From the NCBI GenBank assembly GCA_021300575.1, contig JAJTDM010000010.1, positions 1-64,000 of the forward strand: DNA of 64,000 bases, given 5' to 3'. The position numbers were made by a program, and so were the translations under genes. Numbering within the stretch: the first letter of the stretch is position 1; every line of letters begins with the position of its first letter. The stretch comes from Rubrivivax sp. GTDB lineage: Bacteria; Pseudomonadota; Gammaproteobacteria; Burkholderiales; Burkholderiaceae_C. Positions 29,820-40,027 of this stretch are shown here, in pieces. Under the pieces are notes generated by a model, which saw nothing but the letters and a program-made list of their open reading frames with translations, was not told where the DNA came from and searched no databases.

Positions 29820-30200
29820 TCACTGCTTCTCGAACCCGATCGCCTTGATCATGGCGCCCCAGCGGTCATAGGCCACGCGCATGTCCTGCGCGAGGTCCGC
29901 CGGGCTGCCGGGCGACGTTTCCCAGGCACCGCGCGCGTAGAACTCGCTCAGCAAGGTGTGCGAGTTCTGCACGAACACCAACGAGGGCGCATACAGGAGC
30001 GTGTAGCCGCCCGGCTGAGCCTTGGCCACCTCCACGGCCGCGAGCATCATGCTGGCGCCGACCTTGTCCTCCACCAGCACCTGCGCGCCGAACATCTCGG
30101 TCATGCGGCGGGCGATGGTGCGGGTCTGCACATCCAGCGAGCCCCCGGCGGCCAAGGGCACCAGGAAACGAACGGTCCCGCCTGGCTGCGGCCATGCGGG
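29820..30200 (-). pseudogene. Internally deleted Bug/TctC-family gene remnant
   Basis: GGTVRFLVPLAAGGSLDVQTRTIARRMTEMFGAQVLVEDKVGASMMLAAVEVAKAQPGGYTLLYAPSLVFVQNSHTL then directly C-terminal-like AYDRWGAMIKAIGFEKQ; far shorter than an intact about 320-aa Bug protein. Confidence 0.75.
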
Positions 30201-30293
30201 AGCGGGCTGCTGTTGGGCCAACAGCGCGGAGGGCCCGAGCAGGAGAGCCAGGCCGCCGGCGCGGTGCCCATCAGGCGCGCCACGTGGAACTGG

Positions 30294-30405
30294 GCCGACC
30301 TGCACCTCCGAGGTGCCCCCATAGATCTGGCACACCCGCAAGTTGGGGAAGTTACGGGCTGCCGAGAAGTTGCTCAGGTAGCTGCTGCCTCCGCACGACC
30401 GGGGT
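30294..30405 (-). pseudogene. Acyl-CoA dehydrogenase 3' fragment
   Basis: CGGSSYLSNFSAARNFPNLRVCQIYGGTSEVQ matches the end of the neighbouring intact ACAD (HGGYGYVSDFPVERIYRDVRVCQIYEGTSEVQKILIGRALA); the nucleotide sequences also align. Confidence 0.75.
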
Positions 30406-30439
30406 AACATGCAACCACCTGTCGCTTGGAAGAATACCG

Positions 30440-30661
30440 ATGGTCCAGCCCCTGCCCGCCGTTGACAAGATGACGCGCCACCGCCAGCGCCTGAAGGCGG
30501 CCGGCCTGCGGCCGGTTCAGTTCTGGGTGGCCGACACGCGTCAGCCCGCATTTGCCGCCAGGCTGCGCGAGCAATGCCTTCAGCTTCAAGACGATGCTGC
30601 CGAAGCAGACGCCGCCCGTTTTGCGGAGGCCGCCGCAGAGTTGGTCGAAGGGTGGCGATGA
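30440..30661 (+). CDS. MazE-type antitoxin (DUF3018-like)
   Basis: MVQPLPAVDKMTRHRQRLKAAGLRPVQFWVADTRQPAFAARLREQCLQL; ATGA overlap with the downstream MazF-like gene. Confidence 0.83.
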   Translation: MVQPLPAVDKMTRHRQRLKAAGLRPVQFWVADTRQPAFAARLREQCLQLQDDAAEADAARFAEAAAELVEGWR

Positions 30662-30981
30662 CCCGACGCGGGGACCTGGTCACCGTCTCTCTTCAAGGTG
30701 ACTTCGGCAAACCGCGCCCGGCCCTTGTGGTTCAGACAGACCTGCTGGACGCACTGCCCACACTGATGCTCTGCCCCATCAGCAGCGAACTGCGGGATGC
30801 GGACTTCAGGGTTCTGCTGCAGCCAACGCCCGATAACGGCCTGCGGCTGGCGTCACAGGTGATGGTGGACAAGGTGTCCACGTTGCCCAGAAACAAAGTC
30901 GGCACGGCCTTCGGGCACTTGGATGTCGAGAGTCTGCGAAAGGTCGACCGCGCACTGCTTCTGGTGCTGGGGCTTACCTGA
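30658..30981 (+). CDS. MazF/PemK-type toxin
   Basis: MTRRGDLVTVSLQGDFGKPRPALVVQTDLLDALPTLMLCPISSELRDADFRVLLQPTPDNGLRLASQVMVDKVSTLPRNKV. Confidence 0.9.
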   Translation: MTRRGDLVTVSLQGDFGKPRPALVVQTDLLDALPTLMLCPISSELRDADFRVLLQPTPDNGLRLASQVMVDKVSTLPRNKVGTAFGHLDVESLRKVDRALLLVLGLT

Positions 30982-31067
30982 CGGGTGAAAAAAGCAGCGA
31001 TGCAGAACGTACCGCATCGCGGGGCACGACGGCGACCGCCAAGATCATCCGCCAGCCGCCTCGCTCG

Positions 31068-32198
31068 CTACGCCAACGCCCGCCCGATCAGGATCTTCTG
31101 CACCTCCGACGTGCCCTCGTAGATCTGGCACACCCGCACGTCACGGTAGATGCGCTCCACGGGGAAGTCGCTCACGTAGCCGTAGCCGCCGTGCACCTGG
31201 ATGGCGTCTGAACAGACGCGTTCAGCCATCTCGCTGGCAAAGAGCTTGGCCATGGCGGCCTCCTTCAGGCAGGGACGGCCGGCGTCCTTGAGTGCTGCGG
31301 CGTGCCAGATCATCTGGCGCGCGGCCTCGATCTGCGTGGCCATGTCGGCCAGCTTGAACTGCACCGCTTGGTGCTGGAAGATGGGCTGCCCGAAGCTGGT
31401 GCGCTCCTTGGCGTAGGCCAGCGCCGCGTCAAACGCCGCGCGCGCCATGCCCACGGCCTGGCTGGCAATGCCGATGCGCCCGCCCTCCAGGCCGGAAAGC
31501 GCGATCTTCAGCCCCATGCCTTCCTCGCCCAGAAGATTCTCGGCGGGTACGCGGCAGTTCTCGAACAGGATCTGGGCCGTGTCGCTCGCGTGCTGGCCCA
31601 TCTTGTCTTCCAGCCTTGCCACGGTGTAGCCCGGCGTGGCCGTGGGCACGAGGAAGGCGCTGATGCCCTTCTTGCCCGCAGCCTTGTCGGTGACGGCCAT
31701 GACGATGGCCACGTCGCCGTTCCTACCGCTGGTGATGAACTGCTTCACGCCGTTGAGCACGTAGGCATCACCGTCGCGCACGGCCGTGGTGCGCAGGCCC
31801 CCGGCCTCGGAGCCCACGTGCGGCTCGGTCAGGCAGAAGGCGCCCAGCATGTCGCCGCGCGCCAGGGGCTTGAGGAAGCGCGCCTTCTGGTCTTCGTTGC
31901 CAAAGGCCATGAGGATGGAGCACACGGGGCAATTGTTGACGCTGACGATGGTGCTGGTTGCACCGTCGCCCGCGGCGATCTCTTCCAGGATGACGGACAG
32001 GGCCAGGTAGTCCAGGCCCGCGCCATCCCACTCGGTGGGCACGGCCACGCCGTAGCAGCCCAGGTCGGCCAGGCCGCGCAGGGCGGCTTTCGGAAACTGG
32101 TGGCTCTTGTCCCAGGCGGCGGCATGGGGCGCCACTTCGGCCTGCACAAAGCTGCGCACGGCCTCCTGCACAGCCAGATGGTCTTCAGACAGCAGCAT
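31068..32198 (-). CDS. Acyl-CoA dehydrogenase (short-chain type)
   Basis: FCLTEPHVGSEAGGLRTTAVRDGDAYVLNGVKQFITSG; QVHGGYGYVSDFPVERIYRDVRVCQIYEGTSEVQKILIGRALA. Confidence 0.94.
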   Translation of the reverse strand: MLLSEDHLAVQEAVRSFVQAEVAPHAAAWDKSHQFPKAALRGLADLGCYGVAVPTEWDGAGLDYLALSVILEEIAAGDGATSTIVSVNNCPVCSILMAFGNEDQKARFLKPLARGDMLGAFCLTEPHVGSEAGGLRTTAVRDGDAYVLNGVKQFITSGRNGDVAIVMAVTDKAAGKKGISAFLVPTATPGYTVARLEDKMGQHASDTAQILFENCRVPAENLLGEEGMGLKIALSGLEGGRIGIASQAVGMARAAFDAALAYAKERTSFGQPIFQHQAVQFKLADMATQIEAARQMIWHAAALKDAGRPCLKEAAMAKLFASEMAERVCSDAIQVHGGYGYVSDFPVERIYRDVRVCQIYEGTSEVQKILIGRALA

Positions 32199-32241
32199 GG
32201 GGGGTCATCTCCTGTTCGTTTGCTTCAGCAAAGCTCATCGC

Positions 32242-32535
<294 letters not shown>

Positions 32536-32693
32536 GAGAGGTACCCAATGGGCTCGAGGCCACGGCAGCGCGCAGAGAGCGCACTGCCTATGGTGTGCCC
32601 AACATTGTCATGGCTGAACACGGTTTGCACAGAGACCGACGCCCTTTGGCCAGCGCAGGGCGAGCGCGTCAACGCCAGCGTGAAGTGACGCCC

Positions 32694-33872
32694 TCACATC
32701 ATCTCCACCGCCAGCGCCGTGGCCTCGCCGCCACCGATGCACAGCGCCGCCATGCCGCGCTTCAGGCCCCGCTTGCGCAGGGCGCCCAGCAGCGTGACGA
32801 CGATGCGCGCACCGCTGGCGCCGATGGGATGGCCCAGCGCACAGGCGCCGCCGTGGACGTTGACGATGTCGTGCGGCAGCTTGAACTCCGCCATGGCCGC
32901 CATGGTCACCGCGGCGAAGGCCTCGTTCACCTCCCACAGGTTCACGTCCGCCGCCTGCCAACCCGCCTTGGCAAGCGCCTTGGCAATAGCGCCGGCCGGC
33001 GCGGTGGAGAACCACTGCGGCTCCTGCGCATGCACGGCATGGCCGACGATGCGCGCCACCGGCTGCAGGCCCCACTGGCGTGCCGTGCTCTCGCGCACCA
33101 TCACCAGGGCAGCGGCGCCGTCGCTGATGCTGGAGGCGTTGGCGGCGGTGATGGTGCCGTCCTTCTTGAAGGCGGGCTTCAGCGAAGGGATCTTGTCCAG
33201 CTTGGCCTTGAAGGGTTGTTCATCGCGCGCAACGACGACGTCGCCGGCCTTGCCGGGCAGCGTCACGGTCGCCATCTCCCATTCAAAGCTGCCGTCTTCG
33301 TTGGCGGCCTTGGCGCGGGTGGTGGAGGCGATGGCGAAGGCGTCCTGCGCCTCGCGCGTGAAGGCGTACTTCGCCACGCACTGCTCGGCAAAGGCGCCCA
33401 TGGCCTTGCCGCGCTCGTAGGCGTCTTCCAGCCCGTCCATGGCCATGTGGTCGAACATCGTGGTCGCGCCGTAGCGCACGCCCTTGCGCGCGAACACCAG
33501 GTGCGGGGCGTTGGTCATGCTCTCCATGCCGCCGGCCACCACGGCCTCCACGCTGCCGGCGGCCAGCATGTCGTGGCCGAACATCATGGCGCGCATGCCC
33601 GAGCCGCACATCTTGGACAGCGTGACCGCGCCTGCCGAATCGGGCAGGCCAGCACGGCGCATCGCCTGGCGCGCCGGGGCCTGGCCCTGCCCGGCCATCA
33701 GGCAGTTGCCCATCAGCACCTCGCCGATGCGTTCGGCCGGCACGCCCGAGCGTTCCACGGCCGCGCGAATGGCCACGCCGCCCAGTTCCCAGGCGGCCAG
33801 GTTTGCAAAGTCGCCCAGCAGGCCGCCGATGGGGGTGCGGGCGGCCGAGAGGATGACGACGGGGTCGGACAT
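32694..33872 (-). CDS. Acetyl-CoA acetyltransferase (thiolase)
   Basis: MSDPVVILSAARTPIGGLLGDF; LSKMCGSGMRAMMFGHDMLAAG; NVHGGACALGHPIGASGARIVVTLL; GMAALCIGGGEATALAVE. Confidence 0.95.
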   Translation of the reverse strand: MSDPVVILSAARTPIGGLLGDFANLAAWELGGVAIRAAVERSGVPAERIGEVLMGNCLMAGQGQAPARQAMRRAGLPDSAGAVTLSKMCGSGMRAMMFGHDMLAAGSVEAVVAGGMESMTNAPHLVFARKGVRYGATTMFDHMAMDGLEDAYERGKAMGAFAEQCVAKYAFTREAQDAFAIASTTRAKAANEDGSFEWEMATVTLPGKAGDVVVARDEQPFKAKLDKIPSLKPAFKKDGTITAANASSISDGAAALVMVRESTARQWGLQPVARIVGHAVHAQEPQWFSTAPAGAIAKALAKAGWQAADVNLWEVNEAFAAVTMAAMAEFKLPHDIVNVHGGACALGHPIGASGARIVVTLLGALRKRGLKRGMAALCIGGGEATALAVEMM

Positions 33873-33929
33873 ATGAGGGCTCCTTTTCAGCAAGCGGAAT
33901 GGTGAGGGTCAGGAAGCGCGGTGAGTTGC

Positions 33930-34469
33930 TCAGCGGGACAGCGACAGGCCCGGCGCCTGGCGTTCCTCGTCGGCAACGCGCCGGATGTAGGCCTGGAACG
34001 CTGGGTCCTCGCCGCGCAGCAGCAGGGGCAAGGCGTTGTGGAAGTCCTCTCGCCGGCTCCACTCGCGCATGTAGTCGTCCCAGGAGTTCCAGCGCCGCTG
34101 CTCCGTGGGGTTCATGTCGTCCTTGTAGGCCACCAGAAAGGCCCGCTCGAAGAGTGCGATCAACATGTCGAAGATGACCAGCATGCGCTCGTTCTGCTCC
34201 GGCGTGGGGTTGGGCAGTGCCGAGCAGGTGCGCAGCTGCAGGTCGGCGTTGTTCAGCACCACCTGGAGGAAAGCGTTGTAGGCGTCTGAAAGGTACTGGA
34301 ATCCCTCTTCCTCCTCGTTCTCGCGCTCCTTGCGTTGCTCGGTCACGAACACCCACACCGCAAAAGGCAGGGCCACCACGGTGACCGCGTAGCTTCCAAG
34401 CTCCAGGATGTCGCGCAAGGTCTCCAAGACCGCCCCCGTCCTTCGCTGCTCAGTCGGCGGCTGCCGCAT
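33930..34469 (-). CDS. Conserved hypothetical protein with one N-terminal TM helix
   Basis: [61 protein letters not shown]...; start [10 protein letters not shown] at 34469 overlaps the end of aceK. Confidence 0.7.
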   Translation of the reverse strand: MRQPPTEQRRTGAVLETLRDILELGSYAVTVVALPFAVWVFVTEQRKERENEEEEGFQYLSDAYNAFLQVVLNNADLQLRTCSALPNPTPEQNERMLVIFDMLIALFERAFLVAYKDDMNPTEQRRWNSWDDYMREWSRREDFHNALPLLLRGEDPAFQAYIRRVADEERQAPGLSLSR

Positions 34470-36258
34470 GCCGGGTCTGCGGCTTGGCGTGGTGGGCAAA
34501 GCGCTTGACCGGCTCGTACGGGAACACGTCGTGCACGTGCCCTTGCAAGGTGCGCTCCTTGTGCCCTTGCCAGAAGGCGGCGTCCAGCAGATCGCCATGG
34601 TGCTTCATGAACACGTCGCGCACCGCGGCGTTGCCCAGCAGGAAGGGGCCGAAGGTCTCGGGAAACACGTCCTTGGGGCCCACGGCATACCAGATCTCGC
34701 CCGACATCTCGTCTTCCTCGTTGCGCGCGGCAGGCACGCGACGGAAGTTGCAGTCGGTGATGTACTCGATCTCGTCGTAGTCGTAGAACACCACCTTGCC
34801 GTGGCGCGTGACGCCGAAGTTCTTCCACAGCATGTCGCCCGGGAAGATGTTGGCCGCCACGAGGTCCTTGATGGCGTTGCCGTACTCCACCACCACGCGC
34901 CCGATCTGGTCCTGATCGCCCGCCTGGGAGGCATCCTGCAGATAGATGTTCAGCGGGATCATCCGGCGCTCGATGTAGAGGTGGCGGATGATGAGCATCT
35001 CGCCATCCTCCTCGATCAGGCTCGGGCAGAAGTGGCGCAACTCAGCGACGAGTTCCTCCTCAAAGCGCGCCCGGGGAAAGGCCACGTTGCTGTACTCCAG
35101 CGTGTCCGCCATCCGCCCCACGCGGTCGTGCTGCTTGACCAGCAGGTACTTGCCCTTGATCTGCTCACGCGTGGTGTCCTTCTGCGGCGGGTAGAAGTCC
35201 TTGATGACCTTGAACACATACGGGAACGAGGGCAGGTCGAACACCAGCATCACCATGCCCTTGATGCCGGGGGCGATGCGGAAGCGGTCGCTGGAGTGGC
35301 GCTGGTGCGCCATGAAGTCCCGGTAGAACAGGTTCTTGCCGTGCTTCTGCAGGCCCAGCGCGTTGTAGAGCTCGGCGCGCGGCTTGCGCGGCATCAGCCC
35401 GCGCAGGAACTGCACGTAGGCGCTGGGCACCTCCATGTCCACCATGAAGTAGGCGCGCGCAAAGCTGAAGACGATGAGCAGCTCGTCCTCGCGGAACAGC
35501 GCCGTGTCGATGACCAGTTTGCCGGCTTCGTTGTGCAGGATGGGCAGACACATCGGCAGCTCGTTGAAGCCGTTGATGATCTTGGCCACCAGGTAGGCGC
35601 CCTTGTTGCGAAAAAAAAGCGAACTCAGCACCTGGATCTGGAAATTGGCCCGCAGACGCCACTCGGACAGTGGCAGCTTCAGCTCCGACTGCATGGAGGC
35701 CAGCACGGCGTCGATGTCGCGTGGCAGGTCCTGGAAGGGGCGCTGCAGCTGGAAGTTGTGGACAACGCGGATGAGCGTCTCGCGCAGGTTCTCGCGCGTG
35801 GGGTAGTAGGCCCGGTAGGTGGGCTTGGATGCGGGCTCGTCGTTCTCGATGTACTCGGTGCTGACGGCCGGCCGCACGAACAGGAACTCGTTGCGGAAAT
35901 AGCTGCGGTGCAGCAACTTGGAGGTCACCGAGTTGAAGAAGGTCTCGGCCAGTTCGGGCTGGGGGTGGTCGGTCAACAGCCCGATGTAGTGCAGCTTGGC
36001 CTGCTGCCAGGTGTCCTGCGACAGGGCGTCTGCGTTGAACTCGGCGCGCAGCCGCCCCACGGCCTCGTTGACCCGCAGGTCGTAGAACTCGATGCGCTCG
36101 CGCTGCGCGCGTTGCTGGCCATGCCAGTCGGCCTGCTCGAAACGCTTCTGGGCCTGCGCACTGGCCTGCCGGAACAGCCGGTAATGCCGATCGAAACCCT
36201 CCAGCATGACGCGGGCAATGTCGAAGGCGCTGCGGTCGGTGAGTTTGTGGGGAAACAT
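34450..36258 (-). CDS. aceK: Isocitrate dehydrogenase kinase/phosphatase
   Basis: [25 protein letters not shown]...[72 protein letters not shown]. Confidence 0.96.
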   Translation of the reverse strand: MFPHKLTDRSAFDIARVMLEGFDRHYRLFRQASAQAQKRFEQADWHGQQRAQRERIEFYDLRVNEAVGRLRAEFNADALSQDTWQQAKLHYIGLLTDHPQPELAETFFNSVTSKLLHRSYFRNEFLFVRPAVSTEYIENDEPASKPTYRAYYPTRENLRETLIRVVHNFQLQRPFQDLPRDIDAVLASMQSELKLPLSEWRLRANFQIQVLSSLFFRNKGAYLVAKIINGFNELPMCLPILHNEAGKLVIDTALFREDELLIVFSFARAYFMVDMEVPSAYVQFLRGLMPRKPRAELYNALGLQKHGKNLFYRDFMAHQRHSSDRFRIAPGIKGMVMLVFDLPSFPYVFKVIKDFYPPQKDTTREQIKGKYLLVKQHDRVGRMADTLEYSNVAFPRARFEEELVAELRHFCPSLIEEDGEMLIIRHLYIERRMIPLNIYLQDASQAGDQDQIGRVVVEYGNAIKDLVAANIFPGDMLWKNFGVTRHGKVVFYDYDEIEYITDCNFRRVPAARNEEDEMSGEIWYAVGPKDVFPETFGPFLLGNAAVRDVFMKHHGDLLDAAFWQGHKERTLQGHVHDVFPYEPVKRFAHHAKPQTRHAAAAD

Positions 36259-36279
36259 GGCGGTCCGGGGCGCAAGCGC

Positions 36280-36981
36280 TCAATCCAGGGCTTCGTCATC
36301 CGCTTCATCGGCCGCTGGGGCCGTGGGCCCGCCTTGGCGCGGGTAGCGCTTGATGGCATCTGAAAACACCTGCACCACCCTGTCGGGGCGGTCCATCGTC
36401 ACCTGCAGGTCCTTGAGCAACCCGTCGCGCAGGCCGTACACCCAACCGTGCACGGACAAGGTCTGACCACGCGCCCAGGCATCCTGCACCACGGTGGACA
36501 GGGCCACGTTGCCCACTTGCTCGATCACGTTCATCTCGCACAGGATGTCTTCCTGCTCCTGCGGCGGCAGGTGGTCCAGCCGCTTGCGATGGCGCAGACG
36601 CACGTCGTGCACGTGACGCAACCAGTTGTCGGCCAGGCCCACGCGAATGCCGCGCATGGCCGCACGCACCCCAGCGCAGCCGTAATGGCCCACGACCATG
36701 ATGTGCTTGACCTTGATGTGCTCCACCGCAAACTGGATCGTCGACAACGCATTCAGGTCGGAGTGCACCACCACGTTGGCCACGTTGCGGTGCACGAACA
36801 CCTCGCCCGGGTCCAGTCCGGTGATCTCGTTGGCCGGCACCCGGCTGTCGGCGCAGCCGATCCACATGTAACGCGGGCTCTGCTGCTGCGCCAGGCGGGT
36901 GAAGAAGCCTGGGTCGCGCTGCTTGGTCGCTGCCGCCCAGGCGCGGTTCTGGTCAAAGAGTTCTGACAGGGTGTTGCTCAT
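36280..36981 (-). CDS. Beta-class carbonic anhydrase
   Basis: YMWIGCADSRVPANEITGLDPGEVFVHRNVANVVVHSDLNALSTIQFAVEHIKVKHIMVVGHYGCAGVRAAM. Confidence 0.95.
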   Translation of the reverse strand: MSNTLSELFDQNRAWAAATKQRDPGFFTRLAQQQSPRYMWIGCADSRVPANEITGLDPGEVFVHRNVANVVVHSDLNALSTIQFAVEHIKVKHIMVVGHYGCAGVRAAMRGIRVGLADNWLRHVHDVRLRHRKRLDHLPPQEQEDILCEMNVIEQVGNVALSTVVQDAWARGQTLSVHGWVYGLRDGLLKDLQVTMDRPDRVVQVFSDAIKRYPRQGGPTAPAADEADDEALD

Positions 36982-37433
36982 GGGTGGGCTGCTGGTGGAA
37001 GACTGCGGAATGCAGATCCCGTCTCGAGAAACTCAATGAACTCAGCAGGCTTGAGTATGGGCACGCCGTGGAACGGGTGCAAGACGAGGAGGTCCGGATC
37101 GCCGGTCACGAGGGCGTGCGCCAGGCCGTGTACAGCCACTTCCAGGAACTTGTCGTCACGGGGATCTCGGCAAGCCTTGAGCGTGCGACTGACCCGCACG
37201 CGGCGACACACCGCCGCCGTGGCCTGCAGTGCCTGCAATCGCTCATCGGTGGTCAGGTAGGGGTCAAACTTGGGCCGCATCAACACATCAGCCAGCTCAT
37301 CAAAGGTGTCATCGGACAGCAGCAGCAGGCCGCTGTCCAAGCCCGCGTCCACCGCCCGGGCCGGGGTTCCACCTGGGTTCAGCAGCCGACTGATCAGCAC
37401 GTTGGTATCGAAGACCCACCGCCGCTCAGTCAT
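36978..37433 (-). CDS. PIN-family putative toxin (COG1569-like)
   Basis: RRWVFDTNVLISRLLNPGGTPARAVDAGLDSGLLLLSDDTFDELADVLMRPKFDPYLTTDERL...CRDPRDDKFLEVAVHGLAHALVTGDPDLLVLHPFHGVPIL. Confidence 0.88.
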   Translation of the reverse strand: MTERRWVFDTNVLISRLLNPGGTPARAVDAGLDSGLLLLSDDTFDELADVLMRPKFDPYLTTDERLQALQATAAVCRRVRVSRTLKACRDPRDDKFLEVAVHGLAHALVTGDPDLLVLHPFHGVPILKPAEFIEFLETGSAFRSLPPAAHP

Positions 37434-37677
37434 CGGCCTGCAGCAACTCGTCCAGCTTGGCCGGCGTCAGCCCTCGCTCACGGGCCAGGGCGGCGGTTCG
37501 GTCAGCCACACGCCGGAACTCCGCCACCCCAAGGCCTGACAGCCGGCGGTACTCATCGACGGACATCACCACGGCCACATCCCGCTCATGCCGCTGAATG
37601 ATCACCGGCTCACGCGCGGCAGCCTCGATGATCGAGGCAAACCCCTGCTTGGCTTCACTGGCGCTGACGACAGACAT
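37426..37677 (-). CDS. Phd/YefM-family antitoxin
   Basis: MSVVSASEAKQGFASIIEAAAREPVIIQRHERDVAVVMSVDEYRRLSGLG; 8-bp overlap with the PIN toxin gene. Confidence 0.87.
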   Translation of the reverse strand: MSVVSASEAKQGFASIIEAAAREPVIIQRHERDVAVVMSVDEYRRLSGLGVAEFRRVADRTAALARERGLTPAKLDELLQADD

Positions 37678-37688
37678 TGGATATTCCC

Positions 37689-37727
37689 AAAGTATTATTT
37701 GTCCAAATTGTACAAAATGAACTTTAC
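37689..37727. promoter_or_regulatory. AT-rich nested dyad upstream of the antitoxin gene (candidate autoregulatory operator)
   Basis: TTTGTccAAATTgtACAAA (37698-37716) nested in AAAGT...ACTTT, directly upstream of the antitoxin ATG, in an unusually AT-rich stretch. Confidence 0.45.
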
Positions 37728-37755
37728 TTGGCGTCATTCTTGTCGCACCAAGTCC

Positions 37756-38283
37756 TCATTGGTAAGACGCATACAGCACCCTGTCGATCACCTCCCCGCG
37801 CTTGAAGGCGCTGCGAGGCTGCACCGACTCCAGGCACATCCCCAGCTTCTCAGCCACACGAATGGAGCGCGCATTGCCTGCGTGGATGGGGGCAAACACC
37901 CGGGTCACGTCGGGCAGCGCCAGCGTCTGGGCCAGCACATGAGCAGCCGCCTGGGCGACCACGCCCTGGCCCCAATGGTCGGGATGCAGCCACCACCCCA
38001 GCTCGACGTTGCAGCGCAGAAAACCTTGAAGAGGATGCATGCCCACGCCACCGCGAGGTACCTCATGGAGGCACACAGCCCATGCCGTTCCGCTCTGGTG
38101 CTGGCCGGTCTCGATCCACCAGCGGGCGTCATCTTCGGTGTAAGGACTTGGCCAGGTGTCCGACATCCAACCCAGGATTCGCTCGTCATTGGCTGCGCGC
38201 GTCAGTGCCGCCACATCTTCGACACGCCAGGCCCTGATCGACCATCCGGGCACGCGCAGCGCATGGGTTGGAGCCCGGTTCAC
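37756..38283 (-). CDS. GNAT family N-acetyltransferase (RimJ/RimL-like)
   Basis: [27 protein letters not shown]...[55 protein letters not shown]. Confidence 0.9.
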   Translation of the reverse strand: MNRAPTHALRVPGWSIRAWRVEDVAALTRAANDERILGWMSDTWPSPYTEDDARWWIETGQHQSGTAWAVCLHEVPRGGVGMHPLQGFLRCNVELGWWLHPDHWGQGVVAQAAAHVLAQTLALPDVTRVFAPIHAGNARSIRVAEKLGMCLESVQPRSAFKRGEVIDRVLYASYQ

Positions 38284-39458
38284 ATCGTCTCCGCGAACAA
38301 CTCACGGCCGATCAGCATCCTGCGGATCTCCGACGTGCCCGCGCCAATCTCATACAGCTTGGCATCCCGCCACAGGCGGCCCAGGGGGTACTCGTTGATG
38401 TAGCCGTTGCCGCCGAAAATCTGGATGCCCTCACCCGCCATCCAGGTGGCCTTCTCGGCACACCACAGGATGACGCTGGCGCAGTCCTTGCGCACCTGGC
38501 GCACATGCTCGACCCCGAGCGCGTCCAGGTTCTTGCCCACCGTGTAGCAGAAGGCGCGCGCGGCCTGCAGCACGGTGTACATGTCCGCCACCTTGCCCTG
38601 GATGAGCTGGAATTCGCCGATGCTATGGCCGAACTGCTTGCGGTCGTGGATGTAGGGCACCACGTTGTCCATCACCGCCTGCATGATGCCGATGGGCCCG
38701 GCAGCCAGCACGGCGCGCTCGTAATCCAGGCCGCTCATCAAGACCTTGGCGCCGCCATTGACCACGCCCAGCACGTTCTCGGCCGGCACCTCCACGTCCT
38801 TGAACACCAGCTCACCGGTGTGGGAGCCGCGCATGCCCAGCTTGTCGAGCTTCTGCGCGATGGAAAAGCCCCTCATCCCCTTCTCGATCAGAAAGGCCGT
38901 CACACCCCGGGCTCCGAGCTCGGGTTCGGTCTTGGCGTAGACCACCAGGGTGTCGGCGTCCGGGCCGTTGGTGATCCACATCTTGTTGCCGTTGAGGACG
39001 TAGAAGCCGCCTTTGTCCTGCGCACGCAGCTTCATGCTGATGACGTCCGAGCCGGCACCGGGCTCGCTCATCGCCAGCGCCCCGACATGCTCACCCGAGA
39101 TCAGCTTGGGCAGGTACTTGGCGCGCTGCGCCTCGGTGCCGTTGCGCTTGATCTGGTTCACGCACAGGTTGCTGTGGGCGCCGTAGCTCAAGCCCACACT
39201 GGCGCTCGCCCGGCTGATCTCTTCCATCGCGATCATGTGGGCCAGGTAGCCCATGTTCGCGCCGCCGTAGGCTTCGGACACGGTGATGCCCAACACCCCC
39301 AGCTCACCCATCTTGCGCCACAGGTCCATGGGGAACTGGTCACTGCGGTCGATGTCGGCCGCGCGCGGCGCGATCTCGGCCTGGGCAAAGTCGCGCACCG
39401 AGTCGCGCAGCGCGTCGATGTCCTCACCGAGCTGGAAGTCGAGGCCGGGCAGGTTCAT
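38280..39458 (-). CDS. Isovaleryl-CoA dehydrogenase
   Basis: [98 protein letters not shown], characteristic IVD sequence. Confidence 0.95.
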   Translation of the reverse strand: MNLPGLDFQLGEDIDALRDSVRDFAQAEIAPRAADIDRSDQFPMDLWRKMGELGVLGITVSEAYGGANMGYLAHMIAMEEISRASASVGLSYGAHSNLCVNQIKRNGTEAQRAKYLPKLISGEHVGALAMSEPGAGSDVISMKLRAQDKGGFYVLNGNKMWITNGPDADTLVVYAKTEPELGARGVTAFLIEKGMRGFSIAQKLDKLGMRGSHTGELVFKDVEVPAENVLGVVNGGAKVLMSGLDYERAVLAAGPIGIMQAVMDNVVPYIHDRKQFGHSIGEFQLIQGKVADMYTVLQAARAFCYTVGKNLDALGVEHVRQVRKDCASVILWCAEKATWMAGEGIQIFGGNGYINEYPLGRLWRDAKLYEIGAGTSEIRRMLIGRELFAETM

Positions 39459-39487
39459 GGAAGGAGCTCCTCAAGGTTCGATCGGAT

Positions 39488-39976
39488 TCAGGATGCTGCA
39501 CGCGCTGCCTTGCGCCGGGCTGGCGCAGCAAGCAGTTGTCGGCAGCGTGCCTCGTGCTGGGCGATTTCCGCCAGGGTGACCTCGATGTCTTCGCGCTGCT
39601 GCTCCAGCAGGGTTCGGTGGACCGACAACACCCGCAGGAAGGCCTGCAACTGGGGCACGGTGTCCGACGGGCTGTCGTACATGTCCACCAATTGCTTGAT
39701 CTCCTGCAGGCTCAGGCCCAGGCGCTTGCCACGCAAGGTCAGCTTCAAGCGGGTTCGGTCACGCTGGGCGTAGACGCGGTTGCGGCCGGCGCGCTGGGGG
39801 GTCAGCAGCCCCTTGTCCTCGTAGAAGCGGATCGCGCGCGGGGTGATGTCGAACTCCTGCGCCAGCTCAGTGATGGTCAGCATGGCCGAAGGGCCCACAC
39901 CTGGGACCTTGGCTTCATTCATCTCGCCCGCGAGCGGGCGGACTTCAGGGGACGCAGTGCTGCGGGCAGCGGCCAT
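39488..39976 (-). CDS. MerR-family transcriptional regulator, LiuR-like
   Basis: LTITELAQEFDITPRAIRFYEDKGLLTPQRAGRNRVYAQRDRTRLKLTLRGKRLGLSLQEIKQLVDMYD; adjacent to IVD. The upstream part of the 482-aa ORF is spurious. Confidence 0.9.
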   Translation of the reverse strand: MAAARSTASPEVRPLAGEMNEAKVPGVGPSAMLTITELAQEFDITPRAIRFYEDKGLLTPQRAGRNRVYAQRDRTRLKLTLRGKRLGLSLQEIKQLVDMYDSPSDTVPQLQAFLRVLSVHRTLLEQQREDIEVTLAEIAQHEARCRQLLAAPARRKAARAAS

Positions 39977-39990
39977 CGTTAGACTGACGT

Positions 39991-40004
39991 TGACGTAAAC
40001 GTCA
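39991..40004. promoter_or_regulatory. Candidate LiuR operator between the MerR gene and a divergent MBL-fold gene
   Basis: TGACGTAAACGTCA, preceded by an extra TGACGT half-site at 39985-39990; same motif as 17404-17417. Confidence 0.65.
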
Positions 40005-40027
40005 ATCAATGTAACCCGAAGCCGTTC

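Noticed and set aside
38268-39773. 501-aa plus-strand ORF
   Set aside because: Antisense to isovaleryl-CoA dehydrogenase; shadow ORF.
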